Source of the DNA: Tsukamurella sp040611135
GTDB lineage: Bacteria; Actinomycetota; Actinomycetes; Mycobacteriales; Mycobacteriaceae
Length of the DNA: 64,000 nt
NCBI RefSeq assembly: GCF_040611135.1
Contig: NZ_JBEXNL010000002.1
Location: 186,001-250,000 of the forward strand
Reading direction: 5' to 3'
Part shown: in pieces, positions 60,413 through 64,000 of the stretch
Numbering within the stretch: the stretch's first letter is position 1
Layout: each line of letters opens with the position of its first letter
Notes under the pieces: model-generated
The model's database searches: none
Told to the model about the DNA's origin: nothing
The model's input: only the letters and a program-made list of their open reading frames with translations
Program-made: the position numbers and the translations under genes

Positions 60413-62055
60413 CCCGCATCGCCGACATCTACCGGCGCATCGCCGCGGACGACCGCCCCGAGGTGTTCCTCGCGCTGCGGCCGGAGGCCGACGTCGCCGC
60501 CGACTACGCCGCGTCGCTCGCCGCGGGCGGGCCGCTCGCGGGCGTCGTCCTCGCCGTGAAGGACAACGTCGACGTGGCCGGCCTCCCGACCACCGCGGCC
60601 TGCCCCGGCTACGCCTACCGCCCCGAGGCGGACGTCGCGGCCGTCGCCGCCCTGCGCGCCGCCGGCGCCGTGGTGATCGGCAAGACGAATCTCGACCAGT
60701 TCGCCACCGGCCTCGTCGGCACTCGCAGCCCGTACGGTGCCGTGCGGGATTCCCGGCGGCCCGACCGCATCTCCGGCGGCTCGAGCTCCGGTTCCGCCGT
60801 CGCCGTGGCCCTCGACTACGCCGACATCGCGATCGGCACCGACACCGCGGGCTCGGGCCGCGTGCCCGCCGGGCTGCAGGGCATCGTCGGCATCAAGTCG
60901 ACGATCGGCACCGTCAGCACCGACGGGGTCGTGCCCGCGTGCGCGTCGTACGACTGCGTCACGGTCTTCGCGCGCGACCTCGCCACGGCGAACCGCGCGA
61001 TGGCGGTCATGGGCACCACCGGCACCCGCCGCTGGGCCGCCGACACCCGCTTCGCCGCCGCGCCCGACGCGGCGCTCGCGATCCCCGCCGAACTCCCAGG
61101 CCTGTCCGCCGTCTGGCGCGAGGCCTTCGACGGTGCCGTCGCCCGCGCCGAGGCGGCCGGGCTGCGGGTCAAGCCCGTCGACGTCTCCGAGCTGCTCGCC
61201 GCCGCGAAGCTCCTCTACGACGGCGCACTCGTCGCCGAGCGGTACAGCGCGGTGGGGGAGTTCGTCACGTCGGCGGGCGACGACGCTGGACTGGATCCGA
61301 CGGTGGCCGGCATCGTGCGCGCCGCGGGCGAGGTTCCCGCGCACCGTCTGGCCGCCGACCAAGCGGACCTGCGCGCCATCGCCGTGCGGGCCGCTGCACT
61401 CTTCGACGACTTCGCCGGCCTCATGGTGCCGACGGTCCCGCGGCACCCGACCCTCGCCGAGGTGGCCGCCGACCCGGTCGGCGTGAACTCGGCGATGGGG
61501 ACGTACACCAACTTCTGCAACCTCCTCGATCTGTGCGGCGTCGCCGTCCCGGCGGGGGAGACCGCGGACGGCGCGCAGTTCGGCATCACGGTGCTCGCGC
61601 CCGCCGGGCACGACGGGGTCGCGCTCGACCTCGCCGCCCGGATCACCGGCGCGGCGCCCGTGGCGCCGTGGAACCTGGGACTCGCCGGCGCGGTCGAGCT
61701 GGCCGTCTTCGGCGCGCACCTGCGCGGCCAACCGCTCGAGTACGAGCTGACCTCGCTCGGGGCGCAGTGGGCGGGCCGGATCCGGACCGCCGACGAGTAC
61801 CGGCTGGTCGAACTGGCGACGACGCCGCCCAAGCCCGGCCTCGTCCACGACGCCGAGCACGGCCGCGGCATTCGCGGCGAGCTCTGGCGACTCGCACCCG
61901 CGGCGCTCGGGACGTTCCTCACTCGACTACCCGCACCCATGACCCTCGGTTCGGTGGTGCTCGCCGACGGCCGCGCCGTGGTGGGTTTCAGCTGCCACGC
62001 CTCCGCACTGAGCGACGCCCGCGAACTCGACGTGGACCATTGGCTCGATCGGTGA
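60409..62055 (+). CDS. atzF: Allophanate hydrolase
   Basis: A 548-residue amidase-signature enzyme hydrolysing allophanate to ammonium and CO2. The Ser-cisSer-Lys triad region is visible as VLAVKDNVDVAG (Lys) and GGSSSGSAVAVALDYADIAIGT with DTAGSGRVPAGLQG. The C-terminal gamma-glutamylcyclotransferase-like domain (FGAHLRGQPLEYELTSLGA) is typical of AtzF. It is last gene of the permease-DUF1989-DUF1989-carboxyltransferase run, consistent with guanidine or urea nitrogen assimilation. Confidence 0.94.
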   Translation: MTRIADIYRRIAADDRPEVFLALRPEADVAADYAASLAAGGPLAGVVLAVKDNVDVAGLPTTAACPGYAYRPEADVAAVAALRAAGAVVIGKTNLDQFATGLVGTRSPYGAVRDSRRPDRISGGSSSGSAVAVALDYADIAIGTDTAGSGRVPAGLQGIVGIKSTIGTVSTDGVVPACASYDCVTVFARDLATANRAMAVMGTTGTRRWAADTRFAAAPDAALAIPAELPGLSAVWREAFDGAVARAEAAGLRVKPVDVSELLAAAKLLYDGALVAERYSAVGEFVTSAGDDAGLDPTVAGIVRAAGEVPAHRLAADQADLRAIAVRAAALFDDFAGLMVPTVPRHPTLAEVAADPVGVNSAMGTYTNFCNLLDLCGVAVPAGETADGAQFGITVLAPAGHDGVALDLAARITGAAPVAPWNLGLAGAVELAVFGAHLRGQPLEYELTSLGAQWAGRIRTADEYRLVELATTPPKPGLVHDAEHGRGIRGELWRLAPAALGTFLTRLPAPMTLGSVVLADGRAVVGFSCHASALSDARELDVDHWLDR

Positions 62056-62137
62056 CCGGGATCCCGCCGTCCCGCGGTACGCTGTTGGAAACGATATTCG
62101 ATAGGTGGCGAGAGCCGCCCGACGAAGGGACGATCCG

Positions 62138-62419
62138 ATGGTGGTACAGGCGGTACTCCTCAAGGCGGGCTCAGCGCTCGTGACCGGTCTCGTCGGCGCC
62201 GCGGCGTACGAGGCGACGAAGAAGGCTCTCGCCAAGGCGCCCCTGCGCGAGGGTGCGGTCGCCGCGACGGCACTGGGGCTCAAGGGCAGCCGGAAGGCCG
62301 AGGAGGTCGCCGAGAACGTGCGACTGAACGCCGCGGACATCCTGGCCGAGGCCAAGGAGCGGGTCGGTGAGGAGTCGACCCCACCGACGACCGGCACCGC
62401 GCACGACCACGACCACTGA
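62138..62419 (+). CDS. PacL-like DUF1490 protein
   Basis: A 93-residue protein with an N-terminal hydrophobic segment (VVQAVLLKAGSALVTGLVGAAAYEATKK) and a C-terminal tail ending AHDHDH. In M. tuberculosis, PacL1 (Rv3269) has this layout, and its D-L-H-D-H-D-H tail binds zinc and supports the CtpC efflux pump. Here a metal P-type ATPase is directly coupled (shared base TGATG). ATG 62138 has an AAGGGA ribosome-binding site. The leader shows AT-rich acgatattcgatagg, which could be a promoter or operator. Confidence 0.88.
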   Translation: MVVQAVLLKAGSALVTGLVGAAAYEATKKALAKAPLREGAVAATALGLKGSRKAEEVAENVRLNAADILAEAKERVGEESTPPTTGTAHDHDH

Positions 62420-64000
62420 TGACCGCGCTGTCCGAGCCGGCAGGGCGCGTCGTCTCGCAGGCCGCCGGTCGGCTGCGGTGGGTGCTCGATGATCTCGTCG
62501 GAGCGACGCCGCAACGCCGTATCGCGGTCGAGGACGCGGTGCTGGCGATCCCCGGGGTGCGTGCGGCGCATGCGTACAGCCACACCGGGTCCCTCGTGGT
62601 CTGGCATCGCAGCGACGTCGATCCGGCGAGCATCGCCGTGGCCGCCGCGGAGGGGCTCGCCGCCGACGCCTCCCTCGTCGTCCGGCACGCTCCGCACTCG
62701 GCGGACGTGACCAACGCGGATCTGCTCCGGATGGGTCTCGGCGCCGCGGCCCTGGTGCTCCTCGGACTCCGCCGCTACGGCTTCCGCCGACCGCCATTGC
62801 TCGGGCCCGGTACGCGGACCGCGGCGACCGCGATCACCGTGTTCACCGGCTACCCGTTCCTGCGCGGCGCCCTGCGGTCGTTGCGCGGTGGGCGCGCCGG
62901 CACGGACGCTCTCGTCTCGGCCGCCACGATCGCGAGCCTGCTACTGCGCGAGAACGTCGTCGCGCTCACGGTGCTGTGGCTCCTCAACATCGGCGAGTTC
63001 CTCCAGGATCTCACGCTGCGCCGGACCCGCCGGGCCATCTCGGACCTGCTCCGCGGGAACACCGATTCGGCGTGGCTGCGGCTCGCCGACGGGGCGGAGG
63101 TACAGGTCCCGATCGACGCGCTCGACGTCGGCGACGTCGTCATCGTGCACGACCACGTGGCGGTCCCCGTGGACGGCGTCGTGATCGACGGGCTCGCCGT
63201 TGTGGACCAGGCGGCGCTCACCGGGGAGACGCTCCCCGTCACGATCGAGCCGGGTGCGAGCGTGCACGCGGGAGCGGTGGTCGTCTCGGGGCGCCTCGTC
63301 GTGCGCGCCACGGCCGTGGGCGCCGACACCGCGATCGGGCGCATCATCGAGCGGGTCGAGGAAGCCGAGCGGGACCGGGCGCCGATCCAGACCGTCGGGG
63401 ACAACTTCTCCCGCCGCTTCGTCCCCGGTTCGTTCCTCCTGTCCGGCCTCACCCTGCTCGTGACCCGGGATCTGCGTCGTGCGATGACGATGCTGCTCAT
63501 CGCGTGCCCCTGCGCCGTGGGCCTGTCGACGCCCACGGCGATCAGTGGCGCGATCGGCAACGGTGCGCGACGCGGCATCCTCATCAAGGGCGGCTCGCAC
63601 CTCGAGGCGGCGGGCTCGGTCACGGCCGTGGTCTTCGATAAGACCGGCACACTGACCACGGGACGCCCGGTGGTGACCAACGTGGTCTCGTTCCGCGACG
63701 ACTGGACGCCGGAACAGGTGCTCGCGCACGCGGCCAGCTCCGAGATCCACTCCCGGCACCCGCTGGCGGAGGCCGTCATCCGCTCCACGGAGGAGCGGCA
63801 CATCGAGATCCCGAGCCACGCGGAGTGCGAGGTGCTCGTGGGGCTCGGAATGCGGACCCAGGCCGAGGACGGCCGGGTGCTCCTCCTCGGCAGTCCGGCG
63901 CTGCTGGAGCAGCACGGCGTGGCTGTGGGCGCCGACGCCGCGCGGTGGGTCGACCGGCTCCGCGCCGAGTGCGAGACACCGCTGCTCCTCGCGGTGGACG
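62419..64000 (+). CDS. Metal-transporting P1B-type ATPase, CtpC-like (truncated by the window)
   Basis: An integral membrane pump, open to the window end. The N-terminus is long with no CxxC metal-binding motif. Membrane segments appear around 100-195, then the actuator motif ALTGETLPV, the ion-binding CPC in LIACPCAVGLSTPTA (about residue 360), the phosphorylation site DKTGTLT, and the HP motif in SRHPLAEAVI. Substrate Zn or Mn is inferred from similarity to CtpC and from the PacL-like partner. The C-terminal part of the ATPase domain and the last membrane helices lie outside. Confidence 0.9.
   Translation, partial: MTALSEPAGRVVSQAAGRLRWVLDDLVGATPQRRIAVEDAVLAIPGVRAAHAYSHTGSLVVWHRSDVDPASIAVAAAEGLAADASLVVRHAPHSADVTNADLLRMGLGAAALVLLGLRRYGFRRPPLLGPGTRTAATAITVFTGYPFLRGALRSLRGGRAGTDALVSAATIASLLLRENVVALTVLWLLNIGEFLQDLTLRRTRRAISDLLRGNTDSAWLRLADGAEVQVPIDALDVGDVVIVHDHVAVPVDGVVIDGLAVVDQAALTGETLPVTIEPGASVHAGAVVVSGRLVVRATAVGADTAIGRIIERVEEAERDRAPIQTVGDNFSRRFVPGSFLLSGLTLLVTRDLRRAMTMLLIACPCAVGLSTPTAISGAIGNGARRGILIKGGSHLEAAGSVTAVVFDKTGTLTTGRPVVTNVVSFRDDWTPEQVLAHAASSEIHSRHPLAEAVIRSTEERHIEIPSHAECEVLVGLGMRTQAEDGRVLLLGSPALLEQHGVAVGADAARWVDRLRAECETPLLLAVD

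Noticed and set aside
1..64000. CRISPR arrays, rRNA and tRNA genes
   Set aside because: No regularly spaced repeats and no cloverleaf or rRNA-like segments were recognised in the intergenic regions.

Overview
The window is a contiguous piece of a high-GC actinobacterial chromosome, probably from a mycolic-acid-producing Mycobacteriales genus such as Tsukamurella or Gordonia. The genus is a guess. The order is supported by a SepIVA-type DivIVA protein, by gene order closely matching Mycobacterium tuberculosis in two housekeeping blocks, by a PacL-like DUF1490 protein preceding a metal P-type ATPase, by LGFP-repeat and DUF7373-like lipoproteins, and by the many GTG starts with GTGA/ATGA stop-start overlaps. 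No rRNA, tRNA, CRISPR array or transposase was seen.

Layout. 1-9977: housekeeping block valS (partial)-folC-DUF4233-ndk-rne-rplU-rpmA-obgE-proB, closed by a cluster of tandem hairpins. 10123-16639: accessory genes, including an SRPBCC protein, an AurF-like di-iron oxygenase, two ClpP paralogues (the second lacks the catalytic serine) next to a ClgR/PopR-like regulator ending in Leu-Ala-Ala, a Tat-exported GH3-like protein, a remnant of a second GH3 gene, a sirtuin and a CorA transporter. 16781-23242: two MFS transporters, a lipoprotein, and a divergent pair of paralogous proteins of unknown family that share a palindromic intergenic site, followed by a TetR regulator. 23283-27754: PEP-mutase-like enzyme, the ectoine operon ectABC with a perfect CRP-type site upstream, a ribokinase-like kinase and a VOC protein. 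27826-32442: an LLM-type flavin monooxygenase overlapping tail-to-tail with a PhoD phosphatase, then a ProP-like symporter.

32464-47313: second housekeeping block rsmD-coaD-sepIVA-DUF177-rnc-mutM, interrupted by about 3.8 kb of accessory genes (SUKH-like protein, LGFP lipoprotein, Arr rifamycin ADP-ribosyltransferase, membrane proteins), then OsmC-acyP, a YjfM/YjfC/YjfL-like three-gene operon and smc. 47314-51802: an AT-richer island directly after smc, where mycobacteria carry ftsY. It holds a small unknown gene, a NUDIX hydrolase, a translationally coupled HEPN-domain protein plus P-loop ATPase, and a convergent HNH endonuclease of the predicted restriction-enzyme type. This is the best candidate in the window for an undescribed system, plausibly antiphage defence.

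51803-64000: gnd, a methyltransferase, a membrane protein, then a TetR-controlled cluster (APC permease, two DUF1989 proteins, a KipA/KipI-type carboxyltransferase and allophanate hydrolase). This cluster matches guanidine assimilation (carboxyguanidine deiminase CgdAB type) rather than plain urea use, but lacks biotin carboxylase and biotin-carrier domains. The window ends in a PacL-like protein coupled to a truncated CtpC-type metal-exporting P-type ATPase.
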